A stretch of 64,000 nucleotides of DNA. Origin: Zunongwangia sp. ESRF-bin46 (lineage in GTDB: Bacteria > Bacteroidota > Bacteroidia > Flavobacteriales > Flavobacteriaceae). Each line of letters begins with the position of its first letter. Positions within the stretch are counted from its first letter, which is position 1. The notes beneath the pieces were generated by a model. That model was not told the origin of the DNA. It ran no database searches and was given only the letters and a program-made list of their open reading frames with translations. The position numbers and the translations under genes are program-made. Shown in pieces: positions 63,838 through 64,000 of the stretch. The stretch covers positions 62,001 through 126,000 of the forward strand of contig NTLF01000017.1 of assembly GCA_002631855.1 (NCBI GenBank), given 5' to 3'.

Positions 63838-64000
63838 CTATAAATTTTTTGTAAGTCGTTTTACGATTTTATATTCCGAAAGAAATTCTTTTGAGATCAC
63901 TTTTAATGCCGTGTACGTAGGCACGGCCAGTATCATCCCGGGAATACCGAAAAGGTATCCGCCAATTAAAATAACAATGAAAATTTCCAACGGGTGTGAA
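63838..64000 (-). CDS. AI-2E family transporter, C-terminal part (cut by window edge)
   Basis: The last 53 codons are present, ending at TAG 63838-63840. The reading SHPLEIFIVILIGGYLFGIP followed by GMILAVPTYTALK is the family's conserved final helix and re-entrant region, with a basic tail KIVKRLTKNL. Such PerM/YdiK-like proteins export small molecules or serve as Na+/H+ antiporters; the AI-2E name does not prove quorum-signal transport. It precedes the methyltransferase by one nucleotide. Confidence 0.85.
   Translation of the reverse strand, partial: SHPLEIFIVILIGGYLFGIPGMILAVPTYTALKVISKEFLSEYKIVKRLTKNL

Noticed and set aside
1-64000. Mobile elements, prophage, CRISPR or defence island
   Set aside because: No transposase, integrase, phage or Cas genes, no spacer-like repeats; gene content is core metabolism throughout.

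Overview
The window looks like a chromosomal core segment of a marine-type Flavobacteriaceae (Bacteroidota). Reasons: AT-rich DNA, promoters with the Bacteroidota -7 box TAnnTTTG instead of sigma70 boxes, A-rich rather than Shine-Dalgarno leaders, several TTG starts, an LpxC-FabZ fusion, a DUF3822 gene beside rsmD, and a lipoprotein with an acidic surface-export signal. I see no prophage, insertion sequence, CRISPR array or integrase, and nearly all of the sequence is coding.

Layout. 0-8.5 kb: an HD phosphohydrolase, then the lipid A block lpxD, lpxC/fabZ, lpxA, efp, a second LpxD-like acyltransferase and an NTF2-like protein, then sucD and fabG. 8.5-14.8 kb: a VWA membrane protein with an SPFH/prohibitin protein, facing an OmpA-like / HhH / sodium:solute symporter operon. 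14.9-22.1 kb: the complete histidine operon hisGDCBHAF(IE), preceded by an 18-codon leader peptide with four His codons in a row and a terminator/antiterminator, the most striking regulatory element here. 22.1-32.4 kb: corA, pyrR-pyrB, rnz, pdxH, a polyphosphate module (sixA-like, ppk1, ppx) and, on the other strand, an RluA-type pseudouridine synthase and miaE. 32.4-37.7 kb: dnaX diverges from the RNase P RNA gene; then two small SpoIIAA/STAS-like paralogues, rsmD, DUF3822 and an unknown membrane protein. 37.7-43.5 kb: a RecD-like helicase, DUF4126, a KdsB-alcohol dehydrogenase fusion that suggests 8-amino-Kdo LPS chemistry, an acyltransferase and a surface lipoprotein. 43.5-53.8 kb: yebC, a pterin dehydratase, an RmlD-like protein, glsA, gcvT, NAD(P)HX repair, hutH, a third SpoIIAA-like paralogue and clpC. 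54-64 kb: gyrA, a TPR protein, an NlpC/P60 peptidase, a thiolase, a PgpH-like HD membrane protein, three tRNAs (Ser, Pro, Arg) behind a full consensus promoter, a methyltransferase and the 3' end of an AI-2E family transporter cut by the window edge.

The main functional themes are envelope biogenesis (lipid A, Kdo, OmpA, lipoprotein), amino-acid and nucleotide metabolism (his, pyr, glsA, hutH, gcvT) and information processing (dnaX, gyrA, rnpB, tRNAs, rsmD, miaE, efp). Function calls come from reading motifs, not from database searches. Promoters and hairpins were found by eye and are predictions.
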